DNA of 64,000 nt from Nitrobacter winogradskyi. GTDB taxonomy: Bacteria > Pseudomonadota > Alphaproteobacteria > Rhizobiales > Xanthobacteraceae. The notes below the pieces were generated by a model, which saw nothing but the letters and a program-made list of their open reading frames with translations, ran no database searches and was not told the origin of the DNA. Position numbers and translations under genes: made by a program. Shown piece after piece: positions 33,272 through 41,399 of the stretch. The DNA lies in assembly GCF_006539545.1 (NCBI RefSeq), contig NZ_BJNF01000059.1, positions 1 to 64,000 of the forward strand, read 5' to 3'. Numbering within the stretch: the stretch's first letter is position 1; the number at the start of each line of letters is the position of its first letter.

Positions 33272-33368
33272 TAGCGTTTTCGAGCGAAGCGGAATCCGGT
33301 TCGCGTGAAGAAAGCGCGTCAAAACATAAAGACAGAGGCTTTCACCGTTTCCATGAAACGGTGAAGAC
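33272..33368. repeat. Dispersed palindromic repeat
   Basis: tagcgttttcgagcgaagcg, aatccggttcgcgtgaagaa and gcgcgtcaaaacataaag, then a perfect hairpin ttcaccgtttc-cat-gaaacggtgaa (33341-33365). The open frame through it is why a longer receptor start at 33262 was rejected. Confidence 0.75.
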
Positions 33369-33393
33369 TCCAGGACTGAACGGGGCGCGGCAG

Positions 33394-35322
33394 ATGGAAT
33401 TTCGACTGGAGGCGGTAAAGAGCAGGCAGGGGATTCCCTTTACGGCTGGAAGTCTCCGCCGCATGACCTCATGGTTGCTGGCTTCAACGATCCTGTGCTG
33501 CGCAGGCGCAGGCTTGTCGTCTCCGACATTGGCGCAACAATCGGCTTCGGCCCCGGCGCAAAGCCGGGCCGTTCAGTTCTCGATTCCGGCGCAGCCGTTG
33601 CCCGCTGCGCTCGATGCCTTCATTCGCGCGAGCGGTTGGCAGGTCGGTTATTCCACCCGCATCACCGACGGCCATCGCTCGACTGCTGTGAACGGCGCTA
33701 TGCCGCCTGCGCAAGCGCTGCGAATGTTGCTCGCCGGCACCGGAATCAATGTCAGTTTGACCGGGGCCAACACGGCTACTCTTGTCGCGCCAAACTCCGT
33801 TGCGGCTGGCGGCGCGGCTCCATCAGGCGCGATCGCGCTCGACACCATCGACGTGCAGGGCGAGACCGCGTGGGGTCCGGTGAACGGTTTTGTCGCCAGC
33901 CGCACTGCCACCGCCACCAAGACCGACACGCCGATCCTCGAAGTGCCGCAGTCGATCTCGGTGGTGACGCGTGACCAGATCGAGACGCGGAGAAACCTGA
34001 CTCTGAACGAGACGCTGCAATACACGCCGGGTGTTTTGGCCGGGGCTAGCGGCCAGCAGCAATTCGTACCGAGGTTTCAGATACGAGGCTTCGATATCGC
34101 TAATGGGGGATCGGGAGGGATCTATCTGAACGGGCTGCGCAGCTCAACGACATGGTCCGATATCGAGCCCTACGGGCTGGAGCGTGTCGAGGTGATGCGC
34201 GGGCCGGCCTCGGTTCTTTATGGCCAGGGTCAGCCCAGCGGCGTGATCGGCCTTGTCACCAAGCGTCCGTCCGAGAAACCCTCTCATGAAGTGCAGCTTC
34301 AGGGCGGCAGCTTCGAACAGAGGAGCGGTGCCTTCGACTTCGGCGGCCCGATGACGGAAGACAGGACGCTGCTCTATCGCTTTACTGGCCTGCTGCGCGA
34401 AGGCGGCAACGGCATCGACTTCTCAAATGACGGGCGCGCGTTTCTCTCGGGCGCGCTGACCTGGCGCCCGACGGCCGCAACGGAAATCACAGCGTACAGC
34501 CTGTACCAAAAAAGCAAAGGCAGATGGAATTACGGCCTTCCCGCTCAGGGCACGGTATTGCCGAATCCGAACGGACGAATCCCACTCACGCGCTTCATCG
34601 GCGAGCCCGATTTTGATCGCACCGACACGGAACTGACCGTCGCAGGGTACAACCTCCAACACCACGCCACCGACAGCCTGACCTTCAGGCAGAACCTTCA
34701 GTACTCACAAGAGATGTTGGACTATCGTCACATCGGTCCGATCGGTCTACAGGCTGATTTGCGCACGCTCGATCGTTATGCGGAGGCAATCCACACTGAT
34801 CGGAAGACGTTTGCGGTCGACAACCATGCCGAATTGAGAGCCACGACCGGCGTTCTGCAGCATACCGTACTGTTCGGTGTGGACCATCGATCGGTTCGAT
34901 ACAATGATATAGGTACATGGAGCGGTGTCGTTGGTCCGATCGATGTTTTTGTCCCTGTCTATGGTCAGACTGTCTTTATACCGGCTGCTGCCGATTTTCG
35001 ATTTCGGCAAACTCATAATTTCACCGGCATCTACGTTCAGGATCAGATCAAGCTCGATCGCTGGATCCTGACTCTCGGCGGACGCCACGATTGGGCGGAC
35101 GCCAGCACGGTCAATGTCATTAGCGGCTCGGTTACCGATCAGAATGACCGCGCCTTCACCAAGCGGGCCGGGCTTGGCTACGAGTTCGACACCGGAGTTG
35201 TCCCCTACGTCAGCTACGCCGAATCCTTTACACCCCTTTCCGGCAGGACCTTCGACGGATCGCCGCTCACGCCGGAGACAGGCGTGCAGTATGAGGGAGG
35301 CATCAAGTACCAGCCGAAGGAC
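33394..35322 (+). pseudogene. TonB-dependent transducing receptor, C-terminally truncated
   Basis: The signal peptide ends SPTLAQQ. The STN signalling domain is at about residues 55-130 (VQFSIPAQPLPAALDAFIRA). The plug has VPQSISVVTRDQIETRRNLT, RFQIRGFDIANGGSGGIYLN and VEVMRGPASVLYGQGQPSGV; barrel strands run to GVQYEGGIKYQPKDM. At that point, where similar receptors go on for some 150 residues of barrel, the reading frame passes without a stop into a cation transporter. The barrel therefore lacks its last strands and C-terminal aromatic residue, and is unlikely to be assembled. It is the third member of the FecI-FecR-receptor set. Confidence 0.85.
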
Positions 35323-35335
35323 ATGAATACCAAGC
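35320..35335. other. Recombination junction between host receptor and mobile element
   Basis: Receptor homology ends and CDF homology starts within a few codons around the ATG at 35323 (KDMN/TKRAG). To the right, base composition is richer in GC and gene content is that of a conjugative element. No duplicated target site can be recognised, because the other end is outside the window. Confidence 0.65.
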
Positions 35336-35937
35336 GGGCCGGCGTCGACCCGGCCTACCGTCGCGCCCTTTGGATCGTCGTGGTGCTGAACCTCGGGTTC
35401 GGCGTCTGCGAGCTCGTCGGCGGGTTCGTTGCCGGATCGCAGGCATTGAAGGCGGATTCGCTGGATTTCATCGGCGATGGCTCGATCACGCTCGTCGGGC
35501 TGCTGGCGCTCTCCTGGTCGGCAGCCGCCCGCAGCCGCACAGCCCTGACGCAAGGCTGCTTCCTGGCGGCACTCGGGATCGGCGTGATCGCGTCGGCCGG
35601 ATGGCGGGCATTCAACGCCGTTCCGCCGGAGGCCGATCTGATGGGCGGCATCGGCGTGGTCGCGCTGATCGTGAACGTGACCGCAGCGTTGGTCCTCGCC
35701 CGGTTCAGAGGGAGCGGCGACGCCAATGCCCGGGCGATCTGGCTGTTCTCGCGCAACGACGCGCTGGCGAACGTAGCGGTCATCGTCGCTGCCGGGCTTG
35801 TCGCCTGGACCGGGAGCGCTTGGCCCGATCTCGTAGTCGCAGCCGTGATCGCGCTGCTCTTCCTGCATTCCGCCTACGACATCATCCGCGATGCGCGGAA
35901 GGAGCTGGCCGAGCACCGTCGCGGTGCGGCGGCATGA
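35323..35937 (+). CDS. Cation diffusion facilitator-type transporter, short
   Basis: 204 residues if it starts at the ATG at 35323 (AAGGA directly before it); otherwise it is translated as the tail of the receptor fusion. Six transmembrane segments: LWIVVVLNLGFGVCELVGGF, SITLVGLLALSW, FLAALGIGVIASAG, GVVALIVNVTAALVLA, VAVIVAAGLVAW and LVVAAVIALLFLHSAYDI. Metal-site Asp pair in ADSLDFIGDG (TM2) and Asn/Asp in SRNDALANVA (TM5). There is no cytoplasmic C-terminal metal domain. Probable divalent-cation exporter. Its stop overlaps the methyltransferase start (ATGA). Confidence 0.8.
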   Translation: MNTKRAGVDPAYRRALWIVVVLNLGFGVCELVGGFVAGSQALKADSLDFIGDGSITLVGLLALSWSAAARSRTALTQGCFLAALGIGVIASAGWRAFNAVPPEADLMGGIGVVALIVNVTAALVLARFRGSGDANARAIWLFSRNDALANVAVIVAAGLVAWTGSAWPDLVVAAVIALLFLHSAYDIIRDARKELAEHRRGAAA

Positions 35938-36578
35938 GCGATATGGCCTATACCCCGCCGCTTGGGACCGGCGACACCGCGGACTACGACCGCGAGATCC
36001 GGCACTGGACGCGCGAGATGCGCTGGCGCCGCGCGATGATCGATGCGCTCGCGCCGCGTGCGGGAGAGACGATCGTCGACGTGGGGTGCGGCACCGGAAG
36101 CTTCGCGGTGATGCTCAAGGCTGCCGAGCCGGGCGTCGAGGTGGTGGGCATTGATCCCGATGAAGAGGCGCTGGCGATCGCGCGCGCCAAGGCGGTCGCC
36201 GCCGGTCTCGCCATCGGCTGGGAGCGCGGTTTCGCGCGCGACCTCGGCGCCCGATCCGCCGACGCAGTGGTGTCGAGCCTGATGTTCCACCAGGTTCCGA
36301 TGGCCGAGAAGCAGGCGGGGCTGGCGGCGGTGCATGCCGCGCTTCGTCCCGGCGGCAGGCTCGTGATCGCCGACTATGGCCGCCAGCGCGGGCTGATGCG
36401 CCTGCTGTTCCGCCTGACGATCCAGCGGCTCGACGGCGTCACCGACACCCAACCCAACGCCGACGGAGTGCTTCCAGGGCTCGTCGCGGCCGCCGGATTC
36501 AGGAACGTCCGGGAAGCGGCACGCATCCACACGATAACCGGTACGATCGCGCTGATCGTCGCGGAGCGGCCCCACTGA
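35934..36578 (+). CDS. Class I SAM-dependent methyltransferase
   Basis: 214 residues. Rossmann motif ETIVDVGCGTGSFAVML, acidic loop VEVVGIDPDEEAL, and ALRPGGRLVIADYGRQRGLM, as in UbiE/ArsM-like proteins. No ArsM-type cysteine set is visible. The ATG overlaps the transporter's stop, so they are coupled. The MAPEG-like gene follows after 13 bases. The substrate is unknown; co-travel with metal genes suggests detoxification or membrane lipid change, as inference only. Confidence 0.85.
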   Translation: MSDMAYTPPLGTGDTADYDREIRHWTREMRWRRAMIDALAPRAGETIVDVGCGTGSFAVMLKAAEPGVEVVGIDPDEEALAIARAKAVAAGLAIGWERGFARDLGARSADAVVSSLMFHQVPMAEKQAGLAAVHAALRPGGRLVIADYGRQRGLMRLLFRLTIQRLDGVTDTQPNADGVLPGLVAAAGFRNVREAARIHTITGTIALIVAERPH

Positions 36579-36591
36579 CAGGGAGGGCACG

Positions 36592-37134
36592 ATGGACCTC
36601 AAAGCCGAGCAAAGGCAGGTCAGGAAGCAGTCCGCGCTGGCCTTTCTGCTCTGTGCCGCAGTGTTCGCGGCGAGCATACTCCTGCTTCCCCGCTGGATCG
36701 CGCTCCCGTCGGAGATCGGCGCGCGGCTGGCGTTCGCGATCCAGACCAGCGTCGTCCATTTCATCGTCCTTTTGCTGGCGATCCGCCTGGTGTCGAGCGG
36801 ACGCTATCGCTCGGCCGCCGATATCGGCGGGTCGGCAAAGGGGCCGCCGAGCCCCGCGCTCGCGGTCAAGGCCGCCTTCCTGCAGAACACGCTCGAGCAG
36901 GCGTTCCTGGGCGTCGGCGCGCATCTGGCGCTGGCCTCGATCGCGGGCGGCCGCTGGCTGGCGCTGCTGGTCGCCTCCGCAATCCTGTTCGCGATCGGGC
37001 GCTTCAGCTTCTATCGCCGCTATCCCGACGGCGCGGGCGCCCGCGCCTTCGGGATGGCGACCACCGCGCTCGCCTCGCTCACCTGCTATGTCGCCGCGCT
37101 CGCCTTGTTCATCAGCAGCCTATTCGGCGGGTGA
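36592..37134 (+). CDS. MAPEG-like membrane protein
   Basis: 180 residues, four transmembrane segments (LAFLLCAAVFAASILLL, FAIQTSVVHFIVLLLAIRLV, ALLVASAILFAIGRFSF, TTALASLTCYVAALALF). The loop AAFLQNTLEQAFLGVGAHL contains the NTLEQ motif seen in MAPEG proteins (microsomal glutathione transferase group). Its 3' end overlaps the end of the convergent FTR1 gene by 15 bases. The ribosome site GGGAGG is six bases upstream. A glutathione- or lipid-linked activity is possible. Confidence 0.75.
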   Translation: MDLKAEQRQVRKQSALAFLLCAAVFAASILLLPRWIALPSEIGARLAFAIQTSVVHFIVLLLAIRLVSSGRYRSAADIGGSAKGPPSPALAVKAAFLQNTLEQAFLGVGAHLALASIAGGRWLALLVASAILFAIGRFSFYRRYPDGAGARAFGMATTALASLTCYVAALALFISSLFGG

Positions 37135-39114
37135 TGCCGGCGAGCGCGCCGCGGCAGCGCTGCGGCCGCTGAACCAGAAGCCCGCGGCCAGGATCACGAT
37201 CGCGGCGACCTGCGCGAGCACGGTCTGGACGGTCGGAAACAGGCCGAGAATCTCGACGCGGGGCACGCTGTAGAGCGGCCGCACGCCCAGTATGCCCGCC
37301 TCCTGCAGGCCCGCGATCCCCTTGCCGGCGAGCACGACCGCAAGAACGGCGATCAGGATCGCGCTCCACGAGAAGAACTGGTTGATCGGCAGCCGGGTGC
37401 TGTAGCGCAGCATGATCCATGCGATCAGTGCGAGCAGGCCGGCCGCGACGCCGGATCCGGCGAGCATGGCTACACCGTTCCCCTCCGCCCAAAGCGCGGC
37501 ATAGAAGAGGATCGTCTCGAACACCTCGCGATAGACCACCACGAAGGACAGCAGGAACAGGAACCAGCCCGACCGGCGCGACAGCGCGGCGCTGACCTTC
37601 TCCTTCACATAGCGCTGCCAGGCCTCCGCGTTGCTCTTGCCGTGCATCCAGATGCCGACGGTGAGCAGGATGATGGCCGCGAGCAGCGACCCGAAGCCTT
37701 CGGTGAGCTCGCGCGAAGCGCCGCTCACGCCGATGAAATAGGTCGCGACGAACCAGGTGGCGACGCCGGCTACCAGCGCCGCGATCCAGCCGCCATGGAC
37801 GAAGCCGAGCACCTCGCTACGCTCTGTCTTCTTGAGGAACGCGATCATCGCGATGACGATCAGCAGAGCCTCCAGGCCCTCGCGCAGCAGCACGCCGAAC
37901 GCGCCCAGGAAACTCGACAGGCCGCTCGCGCGCTCGGGTGCCAGCGCGGCTTCGGCCTCGACGAACAGGTTCGCGAGCGAACGGTTGGCGGCTTCGACCT
38001 CGCCGATCGGACGCCCTTCGCCGATGGCGGCGCGCAGTTCCGCCATCGCGCGCTCGATCCGCGCCATCAGCGCCGAATCTCGGGCCGCGAGTACCGGCTC
38101 GACTGGCTCGAAGCCGTCGAGATAGGCAGAGAGCGCGAGGTCTGCCGCGCCTTTGCGGTCGCCGGCACGATAGGCGGCGAGGCTCTCGTCGAGGCGCTCG
38201 CGGGTCAGCGCGAGCGAGCCGTCGGGGCGTGCGGTGACCGCGTCGGGATGACGGCGCAGATAGGCGGTGAGCGCGGCCGCTTTTTCGGGACCGACATCGG
38301 CCGCGAGCGTAGCAGGCGTTGCCCCGACCAGCGCGGCGAGGTTGGGATATCTGGCGCGGACCACCGCATCCTCGCGCCACAGCCGCTCGCCCTCGCGCGC
38401 CGCCGCTTCGGGATAGGCGTGTTGGCCGACGTAAAAGGCCAGTGCCCAGCGATCCGCCTCGGGGAGCGATCCGAAGCTCTGCATTCCGGTGCCGTCGAGG
38501 CCTTGGCTGATCACCTGATAGAGCGCGAACAGGCTGCGCTGGTCGGCACGGGCCTTGTCGGTGAAGGCGATCGGCGGTGGGTCGAGCCTAGCCGCCTCGG
38601 GGCCGTGGCCATCGCCGTTCGCGCCATGGCAGCTGGCGCAGTTCTGGGTATAGAGCGCGGGAGCGCGGGTCAGGTCCGGCGGTGCGCTGGGCGCCAGCGG
38701 CACTGGATAGGCGGCGAGCAGCGCGGAAGCGAGCGCCCGGGACCGCTCCGCGACCGTTTCGGCCGGCACCTTGGCGGCGATCGCGTTGCGCAGTGCCTTC
38801 GTCCGGCGCGACAGGTCCGGCTTGGCCGGAGTGGGAGGGAGCGCCTGGACCCGCGTCTCGACCTGCCCGGCGAATTCGGTCATCTCGGCATATTCGGCGT
38901 CGCTGATGACCCGTCCGTCCGAGACCGCGCCCGAATAGTCGACCGCGATATAATCGAGCAGGCGCCAGGTGGTCTGCACTTCGGCGTCGCTGGGCTGGGC
39001 TCGTGCGGGCAGCGCAAGCATCAGGATCGCGAACGCAAGCGCGATCCAGGCCACGGAGAAAAGTCGGCGAACGACAGGTGCAGTGATAGGGGCAGCAGGG
39101 TGGCCGGAGCGCAT
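37120..39114 (-). CDS. Cytochrome c-FTR1 permease fusion, PbrT-like
   Basis: 664 residues. Signal peptide (IALAFAILMLALPARAQ), helical region, then a cytochrome c domain with CASCH at 159-163 and a candidate Met ligand in GTGMQSFGSL. The C-terminal half is an FTR1 permease of about seven helices with both conserved motifs, LLREGLEALLIV and YREVFETILFY. This layout is known from FTR1-type iron permeases and from PbrT, the Pb(II) uptake protein of the Cupriavidus pbr operon. The promoter in front is of the MerR/PbrR/CadR type, which favours a lead or divalent-metal function. No efeO/efeB or pbrA genes are nearby. Confidence 0.85.
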   Translation of the reverse strand: MRSGHPAAPITAPVVRRLFSVAWIALAFAILMLALPARAQPSDAEVQTTWRLLDYIAVDYSGAVSDGRVISDAEYAEMTEFAGQVETRVQALPPTPAKPDLSRRTKALRNAIAAKVPAETVAERSRALASALLAAYPVPLAPSAPPDLTRAPALYTQNCASCHGANGDGHGPEAARLDPPPIAFTDKARADQRSLFALYQVISQGLDGTGMQSFGSLPEADRWALAFYVGQHAYPEAAAREGERLWREDAVVRARYPNLAALVGATPATLAADVGPEKAAALTAYLRRHPDAVTARPDGSLALTRERLDESLAAYRAGDRKGAADLALSAYLDGFEPVEPVLAARDSALMARIERAMAELRAAIGEGRPIGEVEAANRSLANLFVEAEAALAPERASGLSSFLGAFGVLLREGLEALLIVIAMIAFLKKTERSEVLGFVHGGWIAALVAGVATWFVATYFIGVSGASRELTEGFGSLLAAIILLTVGIWMHGKSNAEAWQRYVKEKVSAALSRRSGWFLFLLSFVVVYREVFETILFYAALWAEGNGVAMLAGSGVAAGLLALIAWIMLRYSTRLPINQFFSWSAILIAVLAVVLAGKGIAGLQEAGILGVRPLYSVPRVEILGLFPTVQTVLAQVAAIVILAAGFWFSGRSAAAARSPASPAE

Positions 39115-39150
39115 CGACGAGTCTCTTGTTAAGAATCGTTCGCGGTTTGC

Positions 39151-39174
39151 ACCCTCTACCCGCTAGAGGGTCAA
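39151..39174 (-). promoter_or_regulatory. MerR-type operator-promoter of the FTR1/PbrT-like gene
   Basis: On the minus strand TTGACC (39174-39169) is followed by the dyad ACCCTCTA-gcggg-TAGAGGGT, then GCAAAC. This matches the TTGACCCT-N-TAG...CTA-N-AGGGTG layout of CadR/PbrR/ZntR promoters. The dyad starts 37 bases before the ATG. No merR gene is in the window. Confidence 0.65.
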
Positions 39175-39390
39175 GCGCGATTTGCAGGCGTGGCGGTTGG
39201 ATTGAGAGAAAGTGCGACCGCTAGCAGCCGTACATCGGCAGGTCGTCCACTTCGAAGCCACAGTATGAAGCTCCATACACGAGCCTGGCGCCGATCCCTC
39301 CTTTCGGAGGGATTGCCCGCGCCACTACCACCGCTTCTAATTCGGCCAAATTGCCGCCGGACGTCGCCGCGGTGCGATTGGAGCGTGATG

Positions 39391-39966
39391 ATGGTCCCCA
39401 CTCTCAGCCAGCCGGCTTCGTCGCCCGGTGATGACGCTCGCTCATTTTCGAGTGGGAATAGGCCGACGACCCCGCCGATCGAGCTTGCAGAACTTCATCG
39501 CATCCATTGTGGGCGATTGCATCGCTTTTTCGCGCGCCACGGCGCACGGCAGGACGCCGCTGATCTCGTTCAGGAGAGTTTCGCCCGGCTCGCCGGCGCA
39601 CGGGCCAAACGGGGCGCGGCGATCGAACGGCCAGAAGCCTATCTCAGCACGATCGCCTCCAACCTGCTGCGGGACAGGGCCAGGATCGCTCTAAGTCGGT
39701 CGCTGGCCCGGCATATTCCGATCGACGAGATTCCGCTTGCAGGACACGATCCGATTGCCGCGCTTGAGGCGCGCGATCAAATCGAACGGCTCCAAGCCTC
39801 GCTGGCCCGTTTGTCTCCAAAGACCCGATCGATCTTTCTTGCCCATCGTCGCGACGGGATGACCTACAAGGATATCGCCAACCAAACTGGTCTGAGTGTA
39901 AAAGCGGTCGAGCAGCGTATGTCGAAAGCCATCGCCCATATTGACCGCGTGCTGAGGCACGGCTGA
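39391..39966 (+). CDS. FecI-like ECF sigma factor on the element
   Basis: 191 residues from the ATG at 39391 (GGAG seven bases upstream); the frame is open to 39190 but without homology. Region 2: LHRFFARHGARQDAADLVQE and ESFARLAG; region 4: LSPKTRSIFLAHRRDGMTYK and IANQTGLSVKAVEQRM. The N-terminal 40 residues are Ser/Pro-rich. No fecR or complete TonB receptor lies next to it, unlike the host set at 31.4 kb, so it is an orphan here; the partners may have been lost or may lie elsewhere. Confidence 0.85.
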   Translation: MVPTLSQPASSPGDDARSFSSGNRPTTPPIELAELHRIHCGRLHRFFARHGARQDAADLVQESFARLAGARAKRGAAIERPEAYLSTIASNLLRDRARIALSRSLARHIPIDEIPLAGHDPIAALEARDQIERLQASLARLSPKTRSIFLAHRRDGMTYKDIANQTGLSVKAVEQRMSKAIAHIDRVLRHG

Positions 39967-40044
39967 TGCGTAGCCAAGAGCCGGCTGGCACGATCAGACA
40001 GGCGCTGCAGCTGAAGGACAGCGCATTATCGTGTGAGATTATCT

Positions 40045-40803
40045 ATGACCAACGCTTTGGACTCGGCACAGCTTAGAGACTTCGAGGAAGTCCACAAGGC
40101 GTGTAAAGCGGCCGAGAATAGTGCGCGACTCTCTGAAGTGATCGACGAGGCAATCCAGCAATTTGGTTTTCGTTGGTTTGCCCTCGTCGATGACGGCGAC
40201 CTGTACAAGCACCGTTCGGGCTGCATGATGTTGACCAACTACCCGTCATCTTGGGTAGACGAGGTCATCAGCGCGCGACTGTATAGGGATGATCCGGTTC
40301 ATGCCGCCAGCATCCGAAGTCCCACCGGCCTCTGTTGGGAACGCATTCCCGAGGTGATCGCCCCTACGCGGGCGCAGCTGTCGGTTCTTGAGCGCGGCCG
40401 AGCTCATGGTCTGACCACGGGTTACACGGTACCCTTTCGCATTCCTGGGGAGCGTGGCGCCTTCTTCAGCATAGCCCGCCCAAAAGATCGGCCTTTTACC
40501 TACTCCGAAGCAATTGCGGCACAGCTGATTGGCGGAATAGCGTTTGAGACGGGACGCGCACTGGTCAAAGGCCGCGCGGTCAAAGCTCATGGCGCGCCCC
40601 TCACCCCGCGCCAAATTGACTGTCTTCGGCTGATTGCCGCCGGAAAAACTGAGTGGGAAATGGGTAAAATCCTCGGTCTTAGCCCCAGCACGATCCATGA
40701 ATACGTTGAGGCCGCCCGCCGGCGTTATGGCGTGAAGACCCGAAGTCAGCTCGTGCTTGCTGCCGCTCGGGACGGTTATGTCAGCCTCAATTATCTGACT
40801 TGA
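40045..40803 (+). CDS. LuxR-family regulator with autoinducer-binding-like domain
   Basis: 252 residues from the ATG at 40045. The N-terminal sensor domain (FRWFALVDDGDLYKHRSGCM, DPVHAASIRSPTGLCWERIP) has the W, Y/F and D positions of acyl-homoserine-lactone-type domains only in part. The C-terminal helix-turn-helix is LTPRQIDCLRLIAAGKTEWE then LGLSPSTIHEYVEAARRRYG. No luxI is seen. The stop overlaps the next start (TTGA), forming an operon with the nucleotidyltransferase-like, LysR and TrbK-like genes. A likely regulator of transfer. Confidence 0.85.
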   Translation: MTNALDSAQLRDFEEVHKACKAAENSARLSEVIDEAIQQFGFRWFALVDDGDLYKHRSGCMMLTNYPSSWVDEVISARLYRDDPVHAASIRSPTGLCWERIPEVIAPTRAQLSVLERGRAHGLTTGYTVPFRIPGERGAFFSIARPKDRPFTYSEAIAAQLIGGIAFETGRALVKGRAVKAHGAPLTPRQIDCLRLIAAGKTEWEMGKILGLSPSTIHEYVEAARRRYGVKTRSQLVLAAARDGYVSLNYLT

Positions 40804-41399
40804 TCAGAACACCCCTCTGTTCAGCGGGATTGCCCGAAATCGCCTTGTGCCGTCTATTTCCGGAAATCGTGAACCGGCAATTGAGGGCGCACGTGCACGG
40901 AGAGGACCAGTTTATCGAGGATGTCTATGCGCGCGAGGTGGTCATGGCCCGCGTCGGGCACCTCATCCGGAGAAAGCAACAAGAAATCGAACGTATCACG
41001 CGCATCCTGCGCGCGGCCGCTTCCTTCGAGGGCGTGGCGGCTCCGGTCTCCGGCAAAATCCTGAAGATCGTCCTTATTGGTCCCTATGCCCGGCGCACTT
41101 GGTACGAGGACAAAGCCTCCCTCTATTTCTCGGATTACGAATTCTGGGTTGTCGTCAATCATACGCTCTATGCTGACGAAACGCGGTGGTGCCGTGCGAA
41201 GGCGATCATCGCTCGTGAATTGGGAAACCGCTGCGCGGTGTCCCTGTCTGTGTTTTCCAAGGCGGACATCAAATCCGCCAAAGCCAGCAAAGATCATTTC
41301 ATTCTGGACCGGCTCGAAGCGGGCATTGTGCTGTTCAAGGCCTCGCGTGACGCTCCGTTGCCGCGATTCAAGAGTAGCGAGCGGGATGATGTCGTTTGA
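40800..41399 (+). CDS. Nucleotidyltransferase-like protein, HEPN part missing
   Basis: 199 residues from a TTG at 40800 overlapping the LuxR stop; an ATG at 40944 is an alternative. The core KILKIVLIGPYARRTWYEDK, then LYFSDYEFWVVVN, resembles the G-[GSP]-Y-A-R-G...D-x-[DE] motif of minimal nucleotidyltransferases (G94, D112, E114). Related proteins continue with a HEPN domain; this one stops shortly after the NT fold (DRLEAGIVLFKASRDAPLPR). NT/HEPN pairs are often toxin-antitoxin systems. It could also be a degraded member. Its stop overlaps the LysR start by 14 bases. Confidence 0.65.
   Translation: MIRTPLCSAGLPEIALCRLFPEIVNRQLRAHVHGEDQFIEDVYAREVVMARVGHLIRRKQQEIERITRILRAAASFEGVAAPVSGKILKIVLIGPYARRTWYEDKASLYFSDYEFWVVVNHTLYADETRWCRAKAIIARELGNRCAVSLSVFSKADIKSAKASKDHFILDRLEAGIVLFKASRDAPLPRFKSSERDDVV

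Noticed and set aside
33262-33393. Extended N-terminus of the TonB receptor
   Set aside because: It is a translated dispersed repeat; the ATG at 33394 leads into the signal peptide.
33394-35937. TonB-CDF fusion as a functional two-domain protein
   Set aside because: The barrel lacks its last strands, and an outer-membrane barrel cannot be joined to an inner-membrane six-helix exporter in a sensible topology; a recombination junction explains it better.
37642-39132. 496-codon plus-strand frame
   Set aside because: Antisense to the cytochrome c-FTR1 gene, which has all motifs.
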